From positions 22,568,001 to 22,632,000 of the forward strand of contig OU612065.1 of the NCBI GenBank assembly GCA_914767715.1: a DNA stretch of 64,000 bases, in the 5' to 3' direction. A model generated the notes under the pieces. It was not told the origin of the DNA, did no database searches, and worked only from the letters and a program-made list of their open reading frames with translations. The position numbers and the translations under genes were made by a program. Source of the DNA: Membranipora membranacea (taxonomy: Eukaryota; Bryozoa; Gymnolaemata; Cheilostomatida; Membraniporidae). The stretch's first letter is position 1, and the number at the start of each line of letters is the position of its first letter. This document shows positions 9,701 through 20,600 of the stretch, piece after piece.

Positions 9701-12580
9701 AATTGCGTTTTTTGTCGGCTCTGTCGATGGTGTTATTTTTGTTGCGTCTTCTGTTGACAAATTCGTTGTTGGCTCAGCTGCTGAATTAGTTTTTGTTTGC
9801 TTTGTTGTTGACACAACTGTTGATGTAGTTGCTGTTGACAGGGCTGCTGATATAGCTGTTTTTGGCTCCGCTGCGGATGCATTTTTTGCTGGCTCTGTTG
9901 ATGGTGTCATTTGTGTTGCCTCTACTGTTGGCGGGGTTGTTGCTGGTTCTGATGCTGAATTAGTTATTGTTGGCTTTGTTGTTGATACAGCTGTTGGCGT
10001 AGTTGTTGTTGACAGGGTTGCTGATATAACTGTTGTTGGCTCTGCTGCAGATGCATTTTTTGCTGGCTCTGTTGATGGTGTCATTTGTGTTGCCTCTACT
10101 GTTGGCTGGGTTGTTGCCAGTTCTGATGTTGAATTAGTTTTTGTTGGCTTTGTTGATGCAGCTGTAGACGTAGTTGTTGTTGACAGTGCTGCTGAATAAG
10201 TTGTTGATGGTTCTTCTGTTGATGTAGTTGCAGATGGCTCTATTGTCACTGTCATTTCTGTTGCCTCTACTGCTGATATAGTTGGTGATGGTTCTATTGT
10301 GGACGCAACTGTTGATGCAGTTGTTGTTGACAGTGTTGCTGATGAAGTTGTTGATGGTTCTTCTGTTGATGTAGTTGCAGATGGCTCTATTGTCACTGTC
10401 ATTTCTGTTGCCTCTATTGTTGACTGGGTCATTGCTGGCTCTACTGCTGACATAGTTTGTGATGGCTCTGTTGTAGATTTGATGTTTGTTACTGCTACTG
10501 CTGATGTAGTTTTTGTTGGCTTTGTTGTTGACGCAGCTGTTGACTGTGTTTTTGACATTACCGCTGATGTAGTAGGTGTTGACACTGCTACTGATGTAGT
10601 CGGTGTTAGCTCTGCTACTGATGTAGTCTCTGCTGATTGAGTTGTTGTGACAGCTGTTGTTGCGGCAGATGTTGATTGAATTATTGTCAACTCCGCTGTT
10701 GTTGTTGGCTCTGCTGCTGATGAAGTCTCTGCTGAATGAGTTGTTGCTGCAACAGATGTTGTTGAGGCAGATGCTGATTGAATTATTGTCGACTCCACTG
10801 TTGATGTAGTCTTTGTTCGCTCTCCTGCTGATGTAGTCACCGTTGATGGAATTGTTGTTGTCAATGCTGTTGATTGAGCTGTTGTTGGCTCTGTTCTCAG
10901 TGTGGTTGTAGTAGTGGTATTCATGGTTGTTGTTGTTGGAACTGTTGTTGTAGTTGCTGGCGCAGCCATGGCTGCTGGAAACAAAAACAGGAACCATACA
11001 TGTATGATACATTAGCTGTCATTTAAGAAACTATGACTGATGCGTTATGATCATTGATCCTATCTATCATCCCAGGATTGATTTCAAAGGCAACTGCATG
11101 TATTAGCAAGGAGTTTCATCAAGTCCTTTGTATTAGTTATACTCTCTTTAGTTATACTTCTTTACCACTCACATTACAAACCAATTTTTCTCACCCATTC
11201 TAATAATGTCCTCAGCTTCTGCAAAATACCTTATATAATATGATGAAAGCATCGGTATACAACAGTTCACTGGCAGTAACCCCTTATTGTTGCTACCCAT
11301 CTGCCGTAGTGAGACTTTTCTTGTTCTGGTATTACGTAAGTTGCCTGAAGGGGAAGGACTGTCAGATTTGGGAGAAGAGTTTTGAGGGTTTGTTTCTTCA
11401 AGATTATATATAAAAAAATGCAAAGGATATGATAATTCCTCCCAGTGACAAGAAGTATTATTTCTTTTGGGTTGCAACTATCAAATCAATGATATAATCA
11501 TATTGTTTGCCTTGGGTCACTGGTAAATATATATATATATATATATTATTGTGGGTAAAATAACCTGTTGTAGCGGTAGTTATCCTCTCACAAGTTGATG
11601 GTGGCACCCATCTACCAAACAAACATGCCATTATGAAGTTCTTCTGTAGTTTCTCTCCGGTGTTTCCTACATACCCATCATCACATGTTATATTGTATGC
11701 CCTGAAAATTGAAACATCAAAACAAATTGCATATATTCAATCTGTTCAGGAACTAATGTAAAAAGGTCTGATTTGCCTTAAACATTGATCATTTAAGTCT
11801 GAAATATATATATAGATATATATATTTATATTTAATATACAATTTGTATAAATGAATGAATAATTGAATCCAGTCGATTAAAGAATACGACCGCATCTTT
11901 CAAATTGATCTGAGATAATATTCCCTTATAATAATAATATTTCAATTTATCACTGTAGCTTGAATTAATTACCAAGCTGAAAACTAAACACAACTCGACC
12001 AAGCATTGAGGTATAATAATGAAAAGCAATTTAATTTCATACCAGTGCTGCCCAGTGCATACAGAAAAAACACTTTGGGTTTATCCTTCCCTGTAAAAAC
12101 ATATAAATATGACCTGTGTGTTAGGCTATTATTAATAGATATTAGAGATTCAAGAATAAGAACAAAACGAAAGAGTGAATATTGTGTTGTGATTTGGCAT
12201 ATAAACACGCATCAGGTCCTTAGTACTCATAAAAATAATTTATCATTTTAGTCAGTACAATCATAAAAACATAAGGAAAATTTAGTTACTGCATATTTAT
12301 GTCAACACATCCAACTCAAAAACGGAATTTACCATTCAATTCCTTCAGCTTTAAAATCACAGCTGTGGGAAATTTACTTGGAAGCATGCTTAATTTTTTA
12401 TTTCTGGATTTGTTTTACTTACGGTTGCACCTCATTAAGAATAAGATATGCTTCAAGTCTTGCAATGTGTGCATTTGTTATTTCCTGTGGCTTGCAGCCA
12501 CCGATCGGTTGCAAAGTCTCCATATGTACCACGGAGATAGCAAGTGCAGCAAAAATAGCCGCTACTACTTGCTTTGACAT
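6707..12580 (-). CDS. sushi-domain membrane mucin (type I, Thr-rich)
   Basis: Five exons on the minus strand, 12580-12423, 11701-11565, 10974-8233, 7716-7557 and 6980-6707, join in phase to 1156 residues. Exon 1 encodes a signal peptide (residues 1 to about 24) and the first cysteine of a sushi (CCP) domain. Exon 2 completes it, with ITCDDGY, then MAC, then GRWVPPSTC, so cysteines at 29, 59, 79 and 90 plus the conserved Trp. Exon 3 is 2742 bp and almost wholly Thr/Ser/Ala/Pro, a heavily O-glycosylated stalk by composition. It has several 58-residue repeats and, near its end, basic 20-residue repeats. Exon 4 encodes the membrane segment (about 1020-1041, VGLIVLANLFVIGGVY) followed by YKKNSDRK. 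Exon 5 encodes an Asn/Leu-rich tail with a repeated RNSNLLL. It is probably a surface adhesion or protective mucin; no orthologue is recognised. Confidence 0.75.
8520..8910 (-). repeat. basic 20-residue tandem repeats in the mucin stalk
   Basis: About six degenerate units of roughly 60 bp within the large mucin exon. Each encodes a version of LPSKGRSRLERPNIKVTPNV. The units are Lys/Arg-rich, unlike the Thr-rich stretch before them, and lie near the membrane-proximal end of the ectodomain. The antisense frame is also open here but is only the mirror of the repeat. Confidence 0.7.
9480..10200 (-). repeat. 58-residue (174-bp) Thr-rich tandem repeats
   Basis: At least four units inside the large mucin exon begin with TVEATQMTPSTEPAKN or a variant and end in EPATTPP or a variant. 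Unit length is 58 residues with no frame break. Repeats of this kind are gained and lost by unequal exchange, so copy number may vary between individuals. Confidence 0.65.
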
Positions 12581-13960
12581 CTTGACAAAGTTTCATGGAG
12601 AATGTGTGCTGCTATAGAAGAACTGATACGCAAGCTGTTGCGATATTCAATGATTGTAACAATTGCTGCCACCCAGTGAAGGTATTTCAATTGTTAAAAT
12701 ACATCAGGTTGTATCAGCTCACAGCCTGCGTCCAAAGCCTATGTGTAAGTTACACTAGCATTCAGTGTGTAGTCAAGAAAAGCAAATTTCTCTCAAGTTT
12801 ATTCAGCAAAAGCTGGATCTTGACTTGATGCGCAATCAAAATAAGAAAAGGGATATATGGATTCACTCAGCGCATAAATGATACATTTATTAATTGTTAA
12901 TTATTTTATTAATAAATAAATTTATTAATAATCAATTGTTGCTGACAATACAAGTATATATATATACAAAATAAAATATGTAGGGTCAAGGAGGTGGAGC
13001 AGACTACAAGATGCTAGGGAGTTCAGTGGATGTGGGCACATCACATATTTTTCCGGCACTATTCGGAAAACATTCCGCTACTGGAATGAAATAGACTGCC
13101 AAAAAAAGTGTTAAAAAAATTTTAGGCGGAAATAACGACACAGAAGATAGTGATTGTAAAATGCAATGTGGCAGGTATATGGCAATCACCCATGCCATCA
13201 CTACCTTAATATTGGCATGAAATGTTTCAATAGAGCAGCCATCCTTGATAATAATATTTTTAACAAATTTAATTGATTGTTTGACCTTTTTTGTTGTAGT
13301 CCTTGGTCTAATAATATGTCTGAGTGATTTTTTCAGCAAATAAATTGATACAAATCACAAACACCGTTTACCTCCGCTTTGGAGTCAGATTGAGAGGGAT
13401 ATTTAAACAATCGTCATCAGGACGGCAATTTTACTCGATTATTCGGTCAAGTATTTTTTTTCAGGCTGATTGTTGTAGGAGAACCTGGTGTTTGTTTCTC
13501 ATGATAATAGTTGTGCTACAAATGTTGCAGTAACTAAGAGTAACCAATTAAAACCGCATTGTAAAGAAAAATCTAAACCCGAAGTTCAATTTAAAGGTAG
13601 GCAACTCAACTCAAAACAAGTAATTGCCAAATTAATATTTTGGAGAATATATTGTTTATCCGTCCTTCTCAATTTAATAAGTAAGGGAAAATAATTATAA
13701 CATTCACCCGGTACTGATAGCAAAAGCAAACAAGACAAAAGATGAATTGAAGCCATGAAATTTGAAATACGATTAATCAGTAGTTCAGTTTAACCCTGTT
13801 CTCAGGATTTATTGATAGGCTGATGATGAATTGGCCCATTCTTTATATATAATCCTTTTTTTGGCAAATTAAATCTTTTTTTGGGAAAATGATTTAAATT
13901 TTGTGCCTCAACTTGCTCCTCTCATGGCGAGTTAATAGACAGGGAATGAGCTGAGTGCCT
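10840..13960. repeat. tandem duplication, left copy (functional mucin 5' half)
   Basis: This stretch, from within the mucin stalk exon through exons 2 and 1 and about 1.4 kb of upstream DNA, is matched in order by 14240-16700. Matching blocks include the start of exon 3, exon 1, the 52-bp element at 12627-12678, tgtaagttacact (12744), caagtttattcagcaaaag (near 12794) and the block near 13680-13930. Confidence 0.75.
12627..12678 (-). promoter_or_regulatory. conserved 52-bp upstream element of the mucin gene
   Basis: This starts 47 bp upstream of the mucin ATG. It matches the element at 15478-15529 at 51 of 52 positions, although the DNA around both is much more diverged. It includes gattgtaacaattg, an inverted pair resembling SOX-type AACAAT sites. 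It is probably a core promoter or enhancer element, or a 5' untranslated regulatory sequence. Confidence 0.5.
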
Positions 13961-14239
13961 AATGCCAATGGAATCTGCATGCTCCATTACATCTGTCCTA
14001 CACTTTTCAGAGCTATTAGTATCATATTCTAGAGGGGTTATCCCGTTACATTTAGTTTTTACACCCAGCAGGATTCGGGTAATGCTGCCTATATCTCAAC
14101 ACTGGATGGCAGCAGAGTGAGGAATGTTGGCGGGTTTTCCGAAATGGATGATGGAGATTCCGAATTTTGCATCCATTAGGCTCTCAGCTTATCCTGTCTA
14201 CGACCTGTCTATGACAACTGAATATTCATAGGGGAGACG

Positions 14240-15432
14240 TTGCGTTACATTGTTGTTGATAGAATTGTTGGTGACAGAGCTGTTGATTGGGTTGTCGTTG
14301 AGGATGCTGTTTATTGAGCTGATGTCAGCACAGTTACCAGTTTAGCTCTAGGAGTGGTGTTCATGATTGTTGCTGAGACGATCGCTGTAGTTGCTGGAGT
14401 TGTCATGGTGGCTGCTGGAAGAAAGAGCTGGATCCGTAAATGTATAATACACTAGCTATTATTAGAGAAAAATTATCATTTTGCCTTTCTCTCTTTGGCA
14501 CATCATGGAAACATCCGTCCAGGATGATATTGTCTGCCAAATAAAATAGATAAATCTATTATGTCAGAAGTCATTTCCATGGCAACTGTATATATAAACT
14601 GTTGTAGTGAGACTTTTAAACTCGATTCTCTTGCTCTGGTATCACCTAGGTAGCCCAGGGGCAGGACAGTCAGGAGGGGGGGGGGGGTAGAATAAAGTGG
14701 TATATATAATCTGATTTCTTCAAGTTTATAAAAATTGCAGAGGGTGAGTTCATATGTAGTTCAAGGGTAGGACAGACATCGATTCCTCCCATTGACAGGC
14801 AGTATGATTTTATTGGACTGCAACTATTTCCACCTTGATGATTAATTCAAGCTACAGTTAGATTGAAAACATCAAAATATCCTGGAATATTATCTCAGAT
14901 CAACCTGAAAATTGCGTTCTCCTTTAATCAACAAAATTATTAACAGATATTAGATATTCAAACATGAAAAATCTACACAAGAACTAAATGAAAGAGTAAA
15001 TATTGAGTTGTGATTCAGCACATAAACACATCAGGTCCTGAGTTCACACGAAAATAATATTTTTTAGTCAGTAGAACCGTGAAATCATAAGTAAATTAAC
15101 TTTTACTGCTGGTCATGTTAACCATAAACATATAAATACTTATTTATATGTTTATGATGTCAACAAACAAATTTACCCTTCAACAATTCTCGCAGACTAA
15201 ATGAACAACTAAGAGAAATTTTATTGCTGTGTCAAAGTACTTAATTCTCCGAATTTGACTTTTGTTTTACTTACGGGTGCGCCTCACAATTATAATCTAG
15301 AACTTCAGTTTTAACAAACTGTGCATTTGTTATTTCCAGTGCCATGCAGTTAATGATTTCAGACAGAGCCTGCGTATGAACCAGTGAGATAGCTAGTGCA
15401 GCAAAAATAACTGTGACTGCTGACTCTGACAT
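14240..15432 (-). pseudogene. decayed tandem copy of the mucin 5' half
   Basis: An exon-1 copy at 15432-15275 is 158 bp, the same length as exon 1 of the intact gene. It is open, keeps the signal peptide and the cysteine at residue 29, and ends in the same donor phase. The start of the stalk exon survives near 14240-14416, with ATGACAACTCCAGCAACTAC, but hits an in-frame TAA after roughly 34 codons. The exon carrying the second half of the sushi domain is missing. In its place is a scrambled stretch that matches intron DNA of the intact copy, partly in inverted order (near 14840-14940). As a gene it is broken. Its first exon could still splice in phase to exon 2 of the neighbour and act as an alternative first exon. 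Confidence 0.7.
15123..15156. repeat. 34-bp miniature inverted-repeat element
   Basis: This reads cataaacatataaatac and then its reverse complement, with almost no interior. It is flanked by ATGTTAAC on the left and ATGTCAAC on the right, an 8-bp target duplication with one change. A second copy is at 37690-37736 and a degenerate one near 53679-53712. Confidence 0.65.
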
Positions 15433-15477
15433 CTTGACAAAGCGTCTTATGGGATATTGCTGCTATAGTAGAACCAA

Positions 15478-15529
15478 TACGCAAGCTGTTGCGATATTCA
15501 ATGATTGTAACAATTGCTGCCACCTAGTG
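15478..15529 (-). promoter_or_regulatory. second copy of the 52-bp upstream element
   Basis: This lies 46 bp upstream of the ATG of the exon-1 copy and differs from 12627-12678 at one position. That it survived while the rest of the copy decayed suggests a retained promoter or enhancer function. Confidence 0.5.
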
Positions 15530-16842
15530 TACGACATGACACCTATACATTTTCTTGTATCGTTGTAAGCCCTCAGTCAGACTAAGGGAACCAATGAGAC
15601 CTTGTATGCACCTAAACTGCCATAAAGGAAAGAAATTCTAGACTTTGTGAGCTCACCATAGGGTAATCTTAAGGTTTATCTCCCCTGTATCAAGCGGAAG
15701 CAGAAGAGCAAAAGATATAATGAGTATGAGGCAGGCTCAACAAAAAAAAATGCCTTTAAATACTAGAGCACTTGAGATTGGATAAGATTTCTAAGCTTAC
15801 TGCCTCCACCGCTGACTTGGAGCCTATGGTTTGGATTCCAGAGAATTTGTTACCACCATGGAAATTTTCTGCTTGTCTACCTGCTTGAGCCTTGTAAAAT
15901 GTGGTGCTTCTGCAATTGTCATTTCTGCTTTAAGATACATCAGGTTGTATCAGCCCACAGCCTGTGTCTAAAGTCTAAAGTTTTCGTGAAAATTTATACA
16001 AATCCTGGGAAAACAACCCATGTATGGCCGGTCCTTTAGTGTAAGTTACACTGAAGTCGTGTAGTCAAGAGATCAGTAATTTTCTATCAAGTTTATTCAG
16101 CAAAAGCTGGATAACCTGTTTATAACGAATTGTTAAGCATTGGTGAATAAGAAAAGGAATTGAATATTTATGGCCTGGATTCACTCAGCACAGAAATGAT
16201 GTAACCTGGCTGTTATTAAAGATTGTGCTGCCTAGGAATTAGAACTCCTTGGCGGAGCAAACTACAAGGCATGCTGGAATTCAGTGGATGAGAGTTTGCT
16301 TTGGTCAGTCATGAATCAATGACACTGATTCTGTGGGCTAGGTCTGAAGAAGCATATCACTAATTTCTGGGTAGAACTAACGACAGAGAAGATAGTGTTG
16401 CAGTGTGCAACGGTTCTATTTATCTGTCCTTTCCAATTTAATAAAAAGGGGAGATCATTATGACCTTCACAAGTACCGATAGCAGAACAAATCAAGAACA
16501 GAAACCACGAGAGTTGGAATACAGTTCATCATTTAGTATAGTATACACCAGTCCTGTTGTAGTGGTTTGTGGATAGGCTGAAGGTAAATCTGGCCCCTTC
16601 TTTTCTTTTAGTTGGCAATTAAATTGGCAATTCAAATCATTTTTGGAAACTGTTTTACATTTTAGTGCCTCAACTTGTGCCTCATCAAGTTTGATCGCAT
16701 CTGAATGTGTTGTAGCGTGCTAAGGATGACAACTGCCATTTCCATAGGGAAGACTAGGCAGTCTGTTTAATATGAATATTTTCCCCTTTTTATATTATTC
16801 GAAAATTAGTTTTATTCACTAGGCAGAAGAATCACAGTAGTG

Positions 16843-17029
16843 AGGTGCATTTACACTGAAGATTTTCATTCAGATTTTTGGTCAGGTTTTTGCTTTTATA
16901 TAAGCTGGAGCATCCAAAAATCTGAATTTTGTGACATTTATGTTGCTCCCAATGATAGCTTACATAGACGAAAAATAGCCTACTTTTACAAAAATCTGTC
17001 CAAAGAATCGGCAGTGTAAATGCAGCTTT
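16843..17029. repeat. MITE with ends like GTGCATTTACACTG
   Basis: aggtgcatttacactgaaga at the left and ...gcagtgtaaatgcagctt at the right are inverted copies, with a further matching inner arm (agatttttggtcagg against caaaaatctgtcc). No coding capacity. This is the typical build of a non-autonomous DNA transposon of about 190 bp. Confidence 0.6.
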
Positions 17030-17427
17030 AGTTTTGAATCAATTGTAATTGCCTCCTAAAAAGGAGAATAAAAATATCATTTGATGGTAAAAAAGTGGCG
17101 CTATGAGCAAGGCCACTTGTTTTGTCTGTGGAGTAAGGATCAGCTAGTCATCCACAGCGGGTTAGAGTTATTGGACTTCACCGATGCTGTCTGCTCAATG
17201 ATGCTGAAAATGTTTATCTGAAAGCTGTTGTTTCGTTTATATATGTACTGTTATCCATTCCTATCTCATCAACAAGATATTCTGAAAGAAAAAGCAATCA
17301 ATTTGCCTTTAGTTCACACTAATTTTAGGCAGGATTCTTAGCAGTTGGGAGACCAGAACAAAGTTCATGTTAAATAACCACAGGCCTTCCGCAGTTTTGT
17401 GTGAAAGTTCAGTGTTTGTGGCCCTAA

Positions 17428-17542
17428 CCACTGGGCACTCGATCACTGGGGAACTCAGTGACTTGGGCACTCAGAGATTTGGGCTCTGGGCCACTTGAGA
17501 ACTGGGGCACTCGACCACAGGGGCGCTTGATCACTGGGGCTC
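17428..17542. repeat. degenerate minisatellite, CACTGGGGCACTCGATCA type
   Basis: Variants of cactggg, gcactcga and tcactgggg are repeated in tandem with short, irregular spacing. It lies just downstream of the stop codon of the FN3 gene, so it may be in its 3' untranslated region. Confidence 0.5.
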
Positions 17543-17615
17543 AAATTGTCTTGCCTTTACTTAAACTGATATTCATCTTAATTTACCTTGACATAGGACG
17601 GTTCTAGGTTAAAAA

Positions 17616-20600
17616 TCAGGCTGAATGAGGAGGCCTTTGTGCCTTTGGTTTCACTGTGCTGGACTTTTTGGAGCATCGCCAAGCTACAACTCCTATGGCC
17701 ATGACAACTACCACAGCCAGCAACAGCATGCCAACAATGAAGGAGTCTGAGGAGGTGGCTAAGGGAAGATAGAAAAAAGACAATTGATTTGCCTACCCTT
17801 TTAGATTGATAACATTTAAATGAGTCTCCAGATCTCCAGGTAAACGTAAGACATCAAATGCCATGAAGTAGTGTCATTTATTTGTACAGCTGCTCAACAA
17901 CCAACCTGCCATTTTGCGTATATCAGATTTCAAAGGCGCAGAGGGCAAGGTCTTTAAATTTAAAAGAGCGTTGGAAATTATCCAAATCAACAATTTTGAA
18001 AATCCCTCTCATTTTGCCTTTAAACTAGGCAAGTCTGCTCTTAAATTGTCCATTAAGCGTAATCTAATATAAATATCCAAAAGTCATTCACTCATTGATT
18101 GAACTAAGAACTATACAGTTCCATCAATGAATGAATGATTTGAGAAGAAACTTCGCTTATTCAGCAAAGAGTCGAGAGACCTCCTAGATTCTTCTCATCG
18201 TCTCTCTAGAGTGAAAAAGATAAAATAATGGCGGTTTCTTACCAGCTACAGGTTTTGACATCGAGCTGCCGGATTTGAGAGGGGGAGAGACCGTTGAATC
18301 CGCATCATATTCATCATCATCGCTAACGGGCACCACTTTCTGCAGATCAGGCCCCGCCTCAGTGTTGACGTTATTTTGGTCCGGAGCCCAGCTATCCCTG
18401 TCCTGAGCGACACTACTCTTTATGGTGACAATATCTACATTTTCTTTTTTTGTGCTCGGGTTTCTGGAGGTACTTGGACCTAATTTTGGTTTCTCAGCAT
18501 CATCTGGTTTAACTTCAACCGATGGAGCTCTGGTTGGGACAAGTCGAGTCGGCCCTGGTGCTGGGTTTGTTCTGATATTATCTTTGTGGGTTGTGACGGC
18601 TGACTTCGTAGGTTGATTCGGCACAGCTGGAGCAGGAGCAGTGGTGATTGCTGTCGGTTGTGGACCTGGATTTTCTCCACCTGGATTTTCTTGAACTGGA
18701 TTTTCTTCACCTGGATTTTCTTGAACTGGACTATCTTGATCTGGATTATCTTGAATTGGGAACTTTCTTCCTTTCCCTGGACCTCCTGGTTTCCTGTCTG
18801 TAACTGGAACTGGTACAGTCTGTGTGGTGGCTCTTGTGTCAGTGTGAGATATGACTTTCTTCACAGTTGGAATTGGATCAATTACCATCCTTCCGATTCC
18901 TTTCTTTAGCTTGGATGGGTCAACGGTGATTTTTTCGACGGGTAAAGTGGGCAAAAGAGCTACTGTTGTAGGAGCTGCGTTAGGTTCAGTGACAGCTGAA
19001 TTTGTCTCCTCGTCGATTTCTTGTTCTACGGTATGTCGGATATCCGGTGGCGGGGTGTCTGGAACTTCGGTGATCTCTTCAATTGCCTTGATTGTGGTTG
19101 TCCTGAGTGCTGTTCAAAAAACCAAAGTGAGATCTCATTTTCTAAATATATTCAGTTTCCAGCCCCTACATTGTCCAAGAAAGAATTGTTGAGCTAGCAC
19201 CTTGATCCAACTATATAGGTTGGGGCTTTTTTAAGGGGAGTTGGGAGACCATTACATCATTCATAATTTCTTAATTCTCTGATATTACATAACTTGAGAA
19301 CAGCATTGGCAAGACAAGAACTCCGTCCTAAGATTCAACTGCACATATTTGTGTTGATTATTGGCATTATATCTAGTTTACCTTCTGCTTCTGCTGCTTT
19401 CTGATCAGCTTTTTCCTGTTTTTTATTTCGGTGTGAACTCAATACGACTAATCCCCCTGTGGCATCTTCGTAGGCAGTGACCTTGACATCATAGGACGCA
19501 CCAGGTTTCAGATTTTCCAATGTATACTCGTAAGGAGGCCAGTATAGACGATCTCCAGTCCAAACAGAATACTCAGTCTCAGTATCTAACTTGTATGTAA
19601 TCTTCAAAAGGAAAAATGGGTAAGGTCATTGCTGGTACAGAGTAATGATCAGTGTTTGAATTAAGGGGGATGCAAGGGGATGTTGTCCCCTTCCTAATTT
19701 GTCTAGGGGGATGCATCCCTCCTATATATCATAACCATTACATTTCCAAAATATGGCTAAAGTTGATGCATTTTCATTTGTAATCACCACAGGGCTCTCA
19801 CGGCCTGGGCGGCCCCCTTTACCCCCTTCCTTGTTGACAACACCTACCTCATATTTTCCACTTCTAACACTGGTGATGATCAATAGTAACCCTTATCTGC
19901 ACCTGAACCTAATTTCTTTTGGCAATTGGAAATGCTAGTTACAAGGTTTGTAGAAAATGCTTGTTTGTCCTACCAAAAGTGTATATGATCAAGCAGGGTT
20001 CCATTGGCCTGTATCAAGAGTAGCACATGTTCTACTCCATAGACTTCCACGTGTCAGTAGAGGTGGAGAAGCAATTCTAAATCAAGAGCAGTCAAAACTT
20101 GCTTATAACAACCTGATTGAAAGGAAACATGTTCACAAATGACGATTTGTTGCTGTTACAATACCTCATAGTAGTGGTTAATATCTCCAGTCCATATAAT
20201 ATTCAATGAAGTATCAGATTTTCTTTCTAGGTGTAAGCTCACAGGCACTGCAAAAAAAATGTTGGTAAATGATCACATGGGTTTGCAGTTTGAACTTGCA
20301 AAATCTTTTTTAGAATATATTTCGCAGTGAATGTGATCATTAACACCTAAGTGTGAACAAGGATGATCAATCTTTGATGACTAAACTGATATCACATAAA
20401 TTCTATTTCTACAGAAAGGGTAATGTTGCTTCAATTATTTACACAGAGACAGTTGGATATGGCAATAAAGTTATCTACAGCGTCATGTAAAGCTATCTAA
20501 AAACTTTCAGAGAGCATGCAGCACCAAAAAGGTGAAGGAGTACATGTCCATATGGATTACGCAATTGTAGCAGCAGGATAAAATGGTTCATCATAAATTA

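Larger units (their letters stand above)
14240..16700. repeat. tandem duplication, right copy
   Basis: This is collinear with 10840-13960 except for loss of sushi exon 2 and an extra segment of roughly 380 bp near 15536-15915 that the left copy lacks. The outer block near 16430-16700 matches 13680-13960 at lower identity. Confidence 0.7.

Noticed and set aside
9471-10199. Long plus-strand open frame (242 codons) rich in Val, Ala and Asp
   Set aside because: It is the antisense of the Thr-rich mucin repeat. GTT/GTA codons mirror AAC/TAC-type triplets, and the repeat lacks stops in several frames.
10134-11012. Second minus-strand open frame rich in Asn, Ser and Tyr
   Set aside because: Out-of-frame reading of the same ACA/ACT repeat. 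The mucin frame alone fits the splice phases on both sides.
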